DNA of 64,000 bases from Streptomyces sp. DvalAA-43 (GTDB taxonomy: Bacteria; Actinomycetota; Actinomycetes; Streptomycetales; Streptomycetaceae): NCBI RefSeq assembly GCF_900091725.1, contig NZ_FMBW01000063.1:124001-188000 (forward strand), written 5' to 3'. Position numbers and translations under genes: made by a program. Of the stretch, positions 17,742-26,483 are shown piece after piece. The notes beneath the pieces were generated by a model. It was not told the origin of the DNA, did no database searches, and saw only the letters and a list, made by a program, of their open reading frames with translations. Position 1 is the first letter of the stretch. Each line of letters starts with the position of its first letter.

Positions 17742-18635
17742 TCACGCCTTGCGCGTACGGGTGCCCGGCTCGTGGGTCGGGCGAGCAGGGGTGTCGGAAC
17801 AGTGGGCGCCGAGTTCGGCGAGTTCGGCAGAAGTGAGAGCGAGGTGGGCCGCGCCAAGGTTCTGCTCCAGGTGGGCCCTGGTGGAGGTGCCCGGGATCGG
17901 TAGCACGTTCGGCGACTGGTGCAGCAGCCAGGCGAGGGCCAGTTGGGCAGGTGACACACCCTTGACTGCGGCGAATGATCCCAACGGGCCGTCAGAGCGG
18001 CTGAGTTCGCCCCTGCCCAGCGGGAAGAACGGAATGAAGCCGATGCCCTCACGAGTGCAGTGGTCGAGGGTATCGCGGTAGCGCTGACGGGTGAGGCTGA
18101 AGATGTTCTGGACGCTGGTGACGGGCACCAGTTCGCACGCACGGACGACGTCATCCACCTCCACCTCCGACAGGCCGATGTGCCGGATCTTTCCCTCGAC
18201 ACGCAGCTCGCCGAGAACACCGAGCTGTTCCGCAAGCGGCACCTGCGGGTCGATGCGGTGCAGGTGGTAGAGGTCGATACGCTCCAAACGCAGGCGGCGC
18301 AAGCTCATCTCGACGCACTGGCGCAGGTACTCCGGCCGTCCCACCGCCTGCCACCGGCCGGGGCCCTGCCGGGTCAGGCCGCCCTTCGTGGAGATCACCA
18401 GCCCGTCCGGATAGGGGTACAGCGCCTGGGCGATCAGCTCCTCGCTGACATACGGCCCGTACGAGTCGGCGGTGTCCACGAGATCGACCCCCAGCTCCAC
18501 CGCCCGGCGCAGCAGCCGGACTGCCCGGTCCCGGTCGGCTGGCTCGCCCCACGCCCCCGGTCCGGTCAGTCCCATGGTGCCGAGGCCGAGCCGCCGCACC
18601 GGCAGATCCTCACCGAATCGGAATATGTCTGACAA
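17742..18635 (-). CDS. Aldo/keto reductase
   Basis: 297 residues. Tetrad residues are D54 (LVDTADSYG), Y59, K84 (ISTKGG) and H126 (YHLHRID). The NADP loop is IPGTSTRAHLEQN near residue 255. The short form with a compact loop after LGLGTMGLTG places it with the AKR families related to YajO/pyridoxal reductase. It is soluble, NADPH-dependent and acts on an unknown carbonyl. It stands alone; the DNA upstream (18.6-19.4 kb) is decayed. Confidence 0.88.
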   Translation of the reverse strand: MSDIFRFGEDLPVRRLGLGTMGLTGPGAWGEPADRDRAVRLLRRAVELGVDLVDTADSYGPYVSEELIAQALYPYPDGLVISTKGGLTRQGPGRWQAVGRPEYLRQCVEMSLRRLRLERIDLYHLHRIDPQVPLAEQLGVLGELRVEGKIRHIGLSEVEVDDVVRACELVPVTSVQNIFSLTRQRYRDTLDHCTREGIGFIPFFPLGRGELSRSDGPLGSFAAVKGVSPAQLALAWLLHQSPNVLPIPGTSTRAHLEQNLGAAHLALTSAELAELGAHCSDTPARPTHEPGTRTRKA

Positions 18636-18977
18636 TGAGCACTCCTGGGAGGTGAGTTGAAGCAGTATGGCCGACTACACCACCCGACGGTCTGCCGCTG
18701 CCATTGAGTTTCCGCGTCCGCGTGGTGGCGCGATCGCTCAGGACACCTCGACACCCCCGGACGCAGCATGTGCGGAACGCGCTTCCGGCCGTCGGCGGGC
18801 GTGCGGGCGGCTTCGATCTCCTCGGGCGACGACAGCTCAAGCGGGTGCGGTGACGAAGCCAGTGGGACGCACCCGGTCAGGATCAGGCGCGTCATGGGAC
18901 CCGAAGCCCCGACCGCACATCCCGCACATCCGCCGCGACTTCGCCCCACCCGCCCCCCACCCACCCGACCTCCGTCT

Positions 18978-19183
18978 TCACGCGAGCTGGTCCAGCAGCC
19001 GGGCGTACGCATCCGCTCCGGCGGGCGGGGCTCGGTCCTGCCGGTCCCGCCGGTCTCCCAGCCCGACACCGTCGCCCGCCGCCCGTTCAGCGCGACGGCG
19101 ACCTCGTCGGTCGCCAGCCGTGTGCGACCCGAGATCGCCGAGCCGTCTCTCCGGATTCCCGACGGCAGCAGAAACACGCACAC
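18978..19183 (-). pseudogene. XRE-type HTH domain remnant
   Basis: Minus strand reads LATDEVAVALNGRRATVSGW then ETG..RTEPRPPER, with DAYARLLDQLA and a stop in the next frame. This is a recognisable helix-turn-helix recognition-helix region (RRATVSGWETGRTEPRPPER) as seen in some Streptomyces plasmid and telomere-associated proteins. It is broken by an insertion and a frameshift, and no flanking domain survives. Confidence 0.5.
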
Positions 19184-19229
19184 CCTCCGACTTCATGATC
19201 CGCTCGCGTGGGCGGCGGCCCCGGCAGGC

Positions 19230-19450
19230 GGGAACGCTGCCCCGCACCGATTCCGCCATCGAAGCCGCCCTGGCCATCGTGCGTGACCTCGCCCTGTTCC
19301 TCGCCGACGAGTGCGGCAAGCGGGACTGGGCGCTGACCGATGTGCACGATCTCGCGTCGAAGTCGAACGCCCGCAGACGCTTGTCCCTGAGGAAGGACGC
19401 AGTTTTGGTCCAGCGCTCGAAGCGTCGGCGGGCCCGGTCGTCGCACTCGC
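19230..19450 (+). pseudogene. Tyrosine recombinase core-binding domain remnant
   Basis: Plus strand reads TDSAIEAALAIVRDLALFLA then DECGKRDWALTDVHDL, resembling the SAM-like core-binding domain of phage integrases. It is followed by a scrambled basic segment (ARRRLSLRKDAV). No catalytic domain follows, because the YCII gene starts at 19487. It may come from the same or a similar element as the integrase tail at 756-947, 18 kb away. Confidence 0.4.
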
Positions 19451-19486
19451 CGGACCCTGTCCCGAGCAATCCGGTACCGTCTCGGC

Positions 19487-20053
19487 ATGTTGTTCTACGT
19501 TCATGCGCAAGACAAGCCGGGAGTAGCTGACCAGTTGCTTGAGTTCGCCGAGGCGCACTGGTCGTACATGGACCGGTTCGACGGCCGGTTGATACTCCGC
19601 GGCCCCACCCTGTCCGACGACGGAGAAGAGCACACGGGAAGCGTCCACATCGTCGACCTCGCCGACCGCGCCGCCGCCGAGCGGTTCGCGACGGAGGAGC
19701 CGTACTGGAGGGCTGGTCTCTACGGAGAGTTCACGGCCGTCCCGGCGGTGGTGCTGTTGCACCGCGAACTGGCGGCGGATGCCCCGTACACGCTCGTCAC
19801 CGCCCAGTGGCCCCCGCACGCCCGTACCCCGGGCGACGCCGGGCAGCGGCCACTGGGTGCGGAGCCGGACGGACGGCTGAGCTTCGTGGCTGTCCTGGTC
19901 GACGACGACCAGGACAGCACGACGGGCATGGTCGCGGCCGTGCGATCGCTCCCGGACGAGGCGCGGAGCCTGGTCCAGGCGTGGGCAGACCGGCTCGCCG
20001 GCGGACCCGCGCCCCTCAAGGCCCAGCGCTGGCAGCGCGGCGGACGCAACTGA
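19487..20053 (+). CDS. YCII-domain protein
   Basis: 188 residues. The first ~95 are a YciI-like ferredoxin fold: MLFYVHAQDKPGVADQLLEF, then FDGRLILRGPTLSDDGEEHT, GSVHIVDLADRAAAERF and EEPYWRAGLYGE. These contain the family's DxP/GP and the F..DP(Y) type elements. The remainder (FVAVLVDDDQDSTTGMVAAV) is a second, more divergent domain. YciI-like proteins are dimeric, some with muconolactone-isomerase-like or dehydrochlorinase-like activity; the function here is unknown. No operon partner. Confidence 0.8.
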   Translation: MLFYVHAQDKPGVADQLLEFAEAHWSYMDRFDGRLILRGPTLSDDGEEHTGSVHIVDLADRAAAERFATEEPYWRAGLYGEFTAVPAVVLLHRELAADAPYTLVTAQWPPHARTPGDAGQRPLGAEPDGRLSFVAVLVDDDQDSTTGMVAAVRSLPDEARSLVQAWADRLAGGPAPLKAQRWQRGGRN

Positions 20054-20223
20054 GGCGCCGTGGTGGATGAGGGTGCGTGGTGAAAGCGGATCTCGATGTG
20101 GACGATCAGGCCTCGTGGAACGATCACGCGTCGAGACACGTGGAGATCTGACGGGCGAGCAGTGAGCCCGTCTGGTCTGCTGTCCGCCCCGACACGATCT
20201 GATCGGACGGGACACCTGTTCAT

Positions 20224-21693
20224 TCATTCGCCGAGGATTTCCACCGCGGGACGCTGCGGCGTGCAGGGAGCCCAGCCGGGGTTCCCGGTGTTGGCGAACG
20301 CGACCCAGGCTCCGTGTACCCGGGCTGCGAGTCCTGCTGGGGCAGGGGCAGGGCCGAGCAGGCGGGTGTCCCCGTGCAGCCAGGGTTGGTCGGCGATGTC
20401 GAACACGAAGGGCAGTTCGACGGTGTGGGCGGCACCGAGTCGCCCGTCCAGGGCCGTCGAGCGGTACCCGAAGGAGTAGACGTGCGTGCGGCCGCCAGAA
20501 ATCCGCGCGTGGGCCTGCGCCATGCGCGTCGTCCCGTACTCGAACAGGGCCTGCCCGAGTACGGCGGAACGCAACTCGCCCGGTGTTTCGTCCGGCCGTG
20601 CCGCCCGGTGCGCGGCGAGGGTGGTCTCCGGGTCCGCATGCACCCGGGCGGTGACGGCGAGTACGTCGGCTTCCGTGGTTGACTCCAGGGCACCCTGCGG
20701 TGCGAGGTAGAGGCGCCCCTCTTCGGTGTTGGTGCCGATGAGCAGGTCGATGTCGCCCGCCGGGCCGTCGGCGAGACCGTCGGCGGGCTGGACCGGCAGG
20801 ACCAGGCTGAACGGGCTGAGCCCGACCAGCGGATCCGTGGCGGTGCTGGTACGGAGGTCGAGGCCGGTCAGTGCGGGCAGGATCGCCAGGAAGCGCTCGT
20901 CCGGGATCGGGGCGAACGCCTCGGCGGTCGGTTCGACGCCCAGTGCGGCGGCCGCCGCGGCGGTGACCCGTTGTGCTTGTTCCGGAGTGAACGCGCCGGT
21001 GCCGTTGCCGCTCTGGATGATCGCTCGCTGGAACAGACCGCCTGCCTCCGGTGTCGCGAGCAGCGCGCCGGTGAGCGTGGCGCCCGCGGACTGGCCGAAG
21101 ACCGTGACGTTCTCGGGGTCGCCGCCGAATGCTGCGACGGTGTCGTGTACCCAGCCGAGCGCGGCGAGTACGTCCAGCAGTCCGCGGTTGGCCGGAGCAC
21201 CCGCCAGATCGAGGAACCCGGGGATGCCGAGGCGGTAGTTCACCGTCACGAGGACGATGTCGTCGCGGGCGAACGCGGTGCCGTCGTAGAGCGCGGCGCG
21301 GTTCGAGCCGGTGACGAACCCGCCGCCGTGCACGAAGACCATGACGGGACGCCTTCCGCCGTCGGCGGCAGGCGTGTGGACATCGACGGTCAGGTACTCC
21401 TCGCCGGGCACCCAGCCCGGCCCGAAGTAGGGGACCATGTCGAGCCGGCCGAAGTCACGGACCGGCTGGGGAGCCGTCGGCGAGGGCCGCGTGCCGTCGC
21501 GGACACCGGACCAGCCCGGGTGCGGTACGGGTGGCGCGAAACGGCCGGCGCCGGTGGGGGCCGCCGCGTAGGGGAGGGCGCGGTAGCGCACGCCGGATCC
21601 GTCACGGAGGCCGCGCACAGCGCCCGCCGGGGTTTCGACGACCGGATCTGTCTGTCGGGGCACGGGACACGCCTGCTTCCTGGAGAGAGGCAT
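20224..21693 (-). CDS. Type-B carboxylesterase
   Basis: 489 residues. The oxyanion hole is HGGGF (122-126), the nucleophile elbow GQSAG (S202), the acid Glu is in GTNTEEGRLY and the catalytic His in GAAHTVELPFVF. All three triad segments and the NYRLGIPGF motif are intact. There is no signal peptide, as is common in actinobacterial para-nitrobenzyl-esterase-like members. It follows the metallo-hydrolase gene on the same strand after 72 bp, so the pair forms an operon divergent from an MmyB regulator. Ester or lactone degradation is the natural joint role. Confidence 0.92.
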   Translation of the reverse strand: MPLSRKQACPVPRQTDPVVETPAGAVRGLRDGSGVRYRALPYAAAPTGAGRFAPPVPHPGWSGVRDGTRPSPTAPQPVRDFGRLDMVPYFGPGWVPGEEYLTVDVHTPAADGGRRPVMVFVHGGGFVTGSNRAALYDGTAFARDDIVLVTVNYRLGIPGFLDLAGAPANRGLLDVLAALGWVHDTVAAFGGDPENVTVFGQSAGATLTGALLATPEAGGLFQRAIIQSGNGTGAFTPEQAQRVTAAAAAALGVEPTAEAFAPIPDERFLAILPALTGLDLRTSTATDPLVGLSPFSLVLPVQPADGLADGPAGDIDLLIGTNTEEGRLYLAPQGALESTTEADVLAVTARVHADPETTLAAHRAARPDETPGELRSAVLGQALFEYGTTRMAQAHARISGGRTHVYSFGYRSTALDGRLGAAHTVELPFVFDIADQPWLHGDTRLLGPAPAPAGLAARVHGAWVAFANTGNPGWAPCTPQRPAVEILGE

Positions 21694-21765
21694 CGGGGAA
21701 CGCTCCTTTCTGGAGGAACTGGAGGTCTGGAGGAGCTGAAGGAACTGGAGGAACTGGAAGGGACA

Positions 21766-22683
21766 TCAGGAGATGCGGGAGAAGCCCGCCCACCCCTTGA
21801 TCGCGAACTTCGAGCCGCTGCGTACGACCTCCGCGGCGCCCTGGCCGCCGAAGTGCGCCGGGAAGACGAGCGCGTTGTTGTCGGCGGCACGGCCGAGCAG
21901 CTTGTGTCGGGTGGCGCGGGACTCCGCCGGGTCCTCGCAGAAGCAGGAACTGATGTCCGGCTCCACGATCTGCAGCGCGGTGTGCACCAGGTCCCCGACG
22001 AACAAGGCCTGATCGCCGCCGGACTCCAGGGTGAGCACGGACGAGCCGGGAGTGTGCCCAGGAGCGAGATCGAGACGCAGGTTCTTGTCGATCCGGTACG
22101 TCCCCTCCCACAGGTGAGTGAGTCCCGCCTGGTGGACCGGCGTGACGCTGTCCTCGAAGACGTTCTGGTTCCCGCGGCCGAGCACGGTCCTGTTCTCGTT
22201 GGCCGGGTCCCAGAAGTCGAAGTCCCGCCGGGGCATCAGGTACGTGGCGTTCGGGAAGGTCGGTACCCAGGTCCGGCCGTCCAGGCGGGTGTTCCAGCCG
22301 ACGTGATCGATGTGCAGGTGGGTGTTGACCACGATGTCGACGTCCTCGGGCCGCACCCCGGCGGCGGCGAGGTGGCCGAGGTAGTTGGTGTCCAGGCGGT
22401 TCCACACCGGCGCGTAGGGCCGGTCCTTGTGGTTGCCCACGCCGGTGTCGACGAGGATCGTGCGCCCCTCGCTCCGCAACAGCCAGGACTGGATCGCCGT
22501 ATGGCACTCGTCCGTCCGCGGGTTCCAGAAGTCGGGCTCCAGCCAGTCGCGGTTCTCGTCCCAGGAGCCGTGGGGGCTGTCCGGGAAGAACTGGCCCGGA
22601 GACATCTCCGACGAGCCGGAAAACTCAGTGACACGGCTGATGGTGACGTCGCCGAGAGTGATCCGCTCCGCGCTCTGATCCAT
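21766..22683 (-). CDS. MBL-fold metallo-hydrolase, lactonase-like
   Basis: 305 residues from the ATG at 22683; the longer frame has no SD and a Pro/Ser-rich lead. The zinc motif HLHIDH is at residues 122-127, followed by His in LAPGHTPGS, Asp in FVGDLVH and the last His in PAHFGG. This layout matches the AiiA-like/AHL-lactonase and arylesterase branch of the superfamily. It is the first gene of the esterase operon and lies 139 bp from a divergent MmyB-type regulator. Confidence 0.9.
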   Translation of the reverse strand: MDQSAERITLGDVTISRVTEFSGSSEMSPGQFFPDSPHGSWDENRDWLEPDFWNPRTDECHTAIQSWLLRSEGRTILVDTGVGNHKDRPYAPVWNRLDTNYLGHLAAAGVRPEDVDIVVNTHLHIDHVGWNTRLDGRTWVPTFPNATYLMPRRDFDFWDPANENRTVLGRGNQNVFEDSVTPVHQAGLTHLWEGTYRIDKNLRLDLAPGHTPGSSVLTLESGGDQALFVGDLVHTALQIVEPDISSCFCEDPAESRATRHKLLGRAADNNALVFPAHFGGQGAAEVVRSGSKFAIKGWAGFSRIS

Positions 22684-22745
22684 GTGGTCCGTCCTCGGGT
22701 CTGGGGGTACGTAGCCGGATGAGACCGATCCTGGACGCGCGGACG

Positions 22746-22755
22746 GGTACGTACC
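22746..22755. promoter_or_regulatory. Palindrome in divergent MBL/XRE promoter
   Basis: GGTACGTACC, a perfect 10-bp palindrome, lies midway between the two start codons; a related GGTACGTAGCC lies ~40 bp away. It is a candidate half of an operator for the MmyB-type regulator. Short palindromes are common in GC-rich DNA, so confidence is low. Confidence 0.3.
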
Positions 22756-22822
22756 ACTCCCGGGTTGTCCCACCCCTCACAGGGTGTGGCAGGGACCGGG
22801 TCGCGCACCGAATACTGGAGGG

Positions 22823-23782
22823 ATGAACGGACCCGGCCCGCTCGGCGCCTTCCTCCAAGCCCGACGGGCGCAGCTGCGCCCCGAGGACGTCGGCCTGCGC
22901 GACCTCGGACCGCGAAGGCGGGTGGCCGGGCTCCGGCGCGAGGAACTGGCCCAGCTGGCGGGCGTCAGCGTCTCGTACTACGCACGGCTGGAACAGGGCC
23001 AGTCCCGCGGGGCCTCGGCCGAGGTGCTCGACGCGATCGCCCGCGCTCTCCTGCTCGACGACCACGAGCGCGAGCACCTCGACCGGCTCGCCGGCACCGC
23101 CCGCCACGCGCCCCGGCTGCGCCGCCCGCGGCCCGAGAAACTCGCCGACGAAACTCGCGACCTCCTGCGTGCCGTCGACGGCGTACCGGCGATCGTCCTC
23201 GGCCGCCGTACGGACGTGCTCGCCTGGAACGCTCTCGGGCACACCCTGCTGGCAGGCCATCTGGACTTCCTCGGCCCGGATGTCCCGGCACGACGCCCGA
23301 ACATGAGCCGGATGCTCTTCCTGGACCTGCACTGTCAGGAGCTGTACGCGGACTGGAAGCGAAAGGCGCGCGCGGTGGTCGGCAACCTGCGCATCGCCGT
23401 CGGCAAGTACCCGGACGACCCGCTGCTCGCGGAGCTGATCGGCGAGCTGACGATGAAGAGCCCGGAGTTCGTCGCACTATGGGCGGACCACCGTGTGGCG
23501 CCATGCGATGCCGCGACCTACGAGCTGCGCCATCCCGTCGTCGGCACGGTGACGGTGACACAGCAGACACTGGCGGTCGCCCGTTCACCGGAGCAGGCGC
23601 TCATCGTGTGCACCACTCCCGCCGGCTCCTCATCCGAGGAGGCCCTCGCGCTCCTCCGGCAGTCGAGCGGCAGCAGGACGCCGTACGCGGATGGCGTCGG
23701 CGTTCCCGAGGAGCCACACCGACAGGTGCAGGGAGCCCGGGGCCCCGGGCGAGGTAATGACACGACGGTGAGGCGCCGGTGA
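22823..23782 (+). CDS. XRE-family regulator with MmyB-type ligand-binding domain
   Basis: 319 residues from ATG 22823; GGAGGG is immediately 5', a tight spacing, with a start 13 codons earlier as alternative. The HTH is at ~25-80 (VAGLRREELAQLAGVSVSYY then ARLEQGQS). The MmyB domain follows (VLAWNALGHTLLAGH, NMSRMLFLDLHCQELYADW). It is the second such regulator here, each divergent from an enzyme operon. It has a Trp-Arg-type ligand-domain layout that in this family binds lipophilic acids. The C-terminal ~40 residues are Gly/Arg-rich and probably unstructured. Confidence 0.88.
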   Translation: MNGPGPLGAFLQARRAQLRPEDVGLRDLGPRRRVAGLRREELAQLAGVSVSYYARLEQGQSRGASAEVLDAIARALLLDDHEREHLDRLAGTARHAPRLRRPRPEKLADETRDLLRAVDGVPAIVLGRRTDVLAWNALGHTLLAGHLDFLGPDVPARRPNMSRMLFLDLHCQELYADWKRKARAVVGNLRIAVGKYPDDPLLAELIGELTMKSPEFVALWADHRVAPCDAATYELRHPVVGTVTVTQQTLAVARSPEQALIVCTTPAGSSSEEALALLRQSSGSRTPYADGVGVPEEPHRQVQGARGPGRGNDTTVRRR

Positions 23783-23836
23783 GGCGGCAGGTCCCAGGCG
23801 ACGCTCTCTCCGAACGTTGCATCAGTGGAACATGAC

Positions 23837-23870
23837 GAAACCCTTCCCCGGTTGAGGGGAAGGGCTTCGT
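23837..23870 (+). terminator. Hairpin after MmyB regulator
   Basis: Arms CGAAACCCTTCCCC (23837-23850) and GGGGAAGGGCTTCG (23857-23870) pair over 14 bp with one A-C mismatch and a 6-nt loop. It lies 55 bp past the regulator stop. A second small hairpin (CCCCGC/GCGGGG) follows near 23905. Confidence 0.7.
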
Positions 23871-24279
23871 GAGCGAGCGCTGGGCAGGCCTTGCACCTGC
23901 ATTTCCCCGCGGGAAGCGGGGCGTCTTTCCTTGGACCACCAACGCACCGTCAGTCACCGGTGATTCCGGCGAGCTGCCAAGATCAACTATAGCGCATGCG
24001 GGCCGTCGGCCGACACCGGCCGGACGAGCAGGCGGCTTGGTCCCAGCACCTGCCCGACGGAAGCCGCCGTCGGCCGACACCGGCCGGACGAGCAGGCGGC
24101 TTGGTCCCAGCACCTGCCCGACGGAAGCCTCGGTCCCGACGCCTGCCCGACGGACGCCTCTCCCGGCACCGGCCCGACGGACGAGCGCGGTTCCAGACGA
24201 TGTACGCCCGCTCGCACGCGGACGGGCGTCGCCGAGTCCGGGACGCTACGCCGCTACGGCGCTTCTGGCCGGGCAGCGG
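23871..24279. repeat. Non-coding gap with a 64-bp tandem duplication
   Basis: Two identical 64-bp units at 24002-24065 and 24066-24129, each beginning GCCGTCGGCCGACACCGGCC. Shorter degenerate fragments sharing CTGCCCGACGGA follow to ~24185. No gene is apparent on either strand. The perfect identity implies a recent duplication. Confidence 0.85.
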
Positions 24280-24855
24280 TCAGCCTTGTTGCCGGAGGTC
24301 CAGCATGCAGAAGACCTTGTCGTACCGCCGCTCACCGACGGCGACGAAGTCGGGCAGTCGGCCGTATTCGGTGAAGCCCAGCGAACGGTAGAGGTGCAGG
24401 GCATGGGTGTTGTCGCCACGGGCATCCAGGGTGAGGACCTCGATCCCCGCTTCCCGGGCGTCAGCGATCAAGGCAGCGGTGAGCGCCCGGCCGATGCCAC
24501 GACCATGGGCACTGGCATCTACCGCGAGCTTCTCCAGATCGGCGTGCGGCCGATGGGTCGGTCGGGCGTAACGGAGCCAGTACCCCACCCCGACAAGCCG
24601 ACGGCCGAGGTACGCGGCGCGCAGGGCCGCATCCCCGGCCCGCACCGCGGAGAAGACGTGGCCGAGAAGCTCCGCCACCTCATCCCGTGAGGGTGGTTCG
24701 ACCCAGCCCAGTGCGGCACCTCCACTGACCAGGTGCGACAGGATCTGGTGGGCCGACTCCGCGAACCGGGCTTCCAGTCCCGGATCGGAAGTCAGCTCCA
24801 TGGCGTCAAGAATGACGGGCTCAGGGGACACACCGCTGGTCGCACCGCTGGTCAT
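24280..24855 (-). CDS. GNAT-family N-acetyltransferase
   Basis: 191 residues from ATG 24855; another ATG at 24867 gives four more. The longer frame upstream runs into insertion-sequence DNA. The acetyl-CoA loop is HGRGIGRAL, preceded by the strand ADLEKLAVDASA, with THALHLYRSLGF as the C-terminal motif. The N-terminal third (LDAMELTSDPGLEARFAESA) is helical. No operon partner; its native promoter may have been altered by the IS3 remnant ending ~80 bp upstream. Confidence 0.85.
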   Translation of the reverse strand: MTSGATSGVSPEPVILDAMELTSDPGLEARFAESAHQILSHLVSGGAALGWVEPPSRDEVAELLGHVFSAVRAGDAALRAAYLGRRLVGVGYWLRYARPTHRPHADLEKLAVDASAHGRGIGRALTAALIADAREAGIEVLTLDARGDNTHALHLYRSLGFTEYGRLPDFVAVGERRYDKVFCMLDLRQQG

Positions 24856-24934
24856 GGCCGGGTTCATGACCGGCAGCCTAGCCAGACCGAGGCCCGGCGG
24901 GAGGGCTGGCCAGACGAAGTTGAAGGACTGCATG

Positions 24935-25570
24935 TCAGCCTCCATGCCGCATGCCGCCACCGCCAAGCCCAACAGCCCCATGACAGCGGTGATCCGCGTG
25001 ATGAATGAGCTGGCCGGGCTCGACCTCGCGGGAAGCGAGGGCGTACTCGAGCGTGGACAGCACCAGGTCGGCGTCCGCACGGGCGGAGGTCTCCCAGGCC
25101 ACCACCCGGCGGGAGAACGCGTCCCGGATCGCGGACAGCCACAACGGGCCCTCGCCGGTCGCGATCATCGTCAGGTCGGTGACCCACGGCCGGTTCGGTG
25201 CACTCGCGGTGAAGTCGCGCTGGACCAGGTCCGGGGCCAGGGTGACCTTGGGATCCCGGCGCGTGAAACCCTTGCGACGCGGGCTGATCCCAGCGAGGTC
25301 GGCCTCGCGCATCAGGCGCTCGACCCGCTTGCGGCCCACGTGGACGCCCTCACGCTTGAGCACGGCACGCACGCGCGGCGAGCCGTAGATCCCGCCCGAG
25401 CCGGCGTGGATCTCCTTGATCTGCTCGGTGAGTTCCGCGTCCCGGCGCACGCGTTCGCACGGCTCGCGCTCGGCACGGCGCCAGCGGTAGTAGGTGGAGG
25501 AAGGGATGGACAGTTCCCGGAGTACGGGCTCGACCCCCAGGTGCGGGTGCTCGTCGAGGAGCGCCGTCAC
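24935..25570 (-). pseudogene. IS3 OrfB transposase, 3'-truncated
   Basis: Residues 1-~190 match IS3-type OrfB: the HTH_21 segment (STYYRWRRAEREPCERV), GIYGSPRVRAVLKREGVHVG, and the integrase core with the first Asp (RPWVTDLTMI). The sequence reaches LIHHADH and then diverges to RCHGAVGLGGGG and a stop, so the last catalytic Asp/Glu region is missing. Inactive transposase. Confidence 0.85.
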
Positions 25571-25680
25571 CTGGGCCGGGTCGGGTCGAGCTGGGCCACG
25601 AAAAAAGCCGAGGCCGTCCGCAGGACCTCGTTCGCCCGTCGGCAGAAGGCCGTTGCGATACGCGCGAGATCACAGTCCAT
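24935..25680 (-). mobile_element. Truncated IS3-family insertion sequence
   Basis: It contains the end of an OrfA (RRANEVLRTASAFFVAQLDP, stop at 25567) overlapping the start of OrfB at 25570, the classic IS3 arrangement for programmed -1 frameshifting. The left end is cut inside OrfB and the right end inside OrfA, so neither terminal inverted repeat is expected. Right-hand coding from a broken hypothetical gene runs straight into the OrfA tail near 25680. Confidence 0.8.
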
Positions 25681-26279
25681 GACTGGAGTGTCAGGCGAGC
25701 ACCCATCGGGGCTGGTGTCCACCTCTTCCGGGTGAGGACACACGGCTCGGGAAGGTCGTGCTCCCACCGCAGCAGGGGGCACTTCGGGAGGCGTGGCGAG
25801 GAAGCGTTCCGCGCGCTCGGTCTCCCGTGTCCGACGCCACCGCAGGTGGTACCGGCGCTCCAGGTACGGGCCGTGGGTGAGCGGGCAGCGGCAGAGCTGC
25901 ACCAGGTCCGCACCCTCGGGTCCGGGCGCAAGGCCCGGGATATCGCGTCGGAAGAACTGGGCGAGCCCGACGAAGGGCGCCGGTCCGTCCTCCCCAGGTG
26001 TTCCGGCGCCGGGCCACGGCCGGCTCCGCGGCCATGTGCCTGCGGCACGGCGCTGAGGATCTCGTCCCGTGCGTACCCCTCGGTCTCGCGCTGGTGCGGC
26101 TCGGGGCAGACCGGCCATGGTTCGCCATCCGGCCACAGCATCGGCCCTCCGACATGGCTGTCCCGCATGCCGGGCCGCCCCGGCCTGGGGTGCAACCGGG
26201 TCGTCCGGCCCCGGTAGGAGGCCAGCTCCGGGAACACGGCCTCCACGGACACCGGTCTGTCCGGCGTGGTCCTCGTCAT
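25680..26279 (-). pseudogene. Broken YwqG/DUF1963-like protein
   Basis: From the ATG at 26279 (MTRTTPDRPVSVEAVFPELA) the minus strand reads GGPMLWPDGEPWPVCPEPH. It then shifts frame to FVGLAQFFRRDIPGLAPGPE, GADLVQLCRCPLTHGPYLE, and shifts again (LLRWEHDLPEPCVL) before joining an IS3 OrfA tail. GGxPxWP.G..WP.C and the LVQLCRCP segment resemble the actinobacterial YwqG-like family of unknown function. At least two frameshifts plus IS truncation make it inactive. Confidence 0.6.
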
Positions 26280-26483
26280 GTGCAGACCGTACGCAGCCGG
26301 GGAAACCCCGCGCGAACGGGTTTGCCGCGAGCCCGGTGTCTCACCCGAGGCTGACGTGGAGGTGCGTCCCGTTCTCGTACGCATCGGTCTCGGCCCTGAA
26401 GTGAGTGTCTCCGCTGACGTGGCTTATGTATCAGGCGTGTTGGAGCTGTAGGCCCTCGCAGCACACGGGCACCGGTCGCGTCT

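Noticed and set aside
18978..19183. Intact telomere-associated (Tap-like) protein
   Set aside because: Only one HTH segment survives with an insertion and frameshift, and no telomeric palindromes are near.
23884..23960. Possible tRNA-like or structured RNA after the terminator (GCAGG...CCTGC arm)
   Set aside because: The 7-nt loop lacks U33 and no D- or T-arm could be built.
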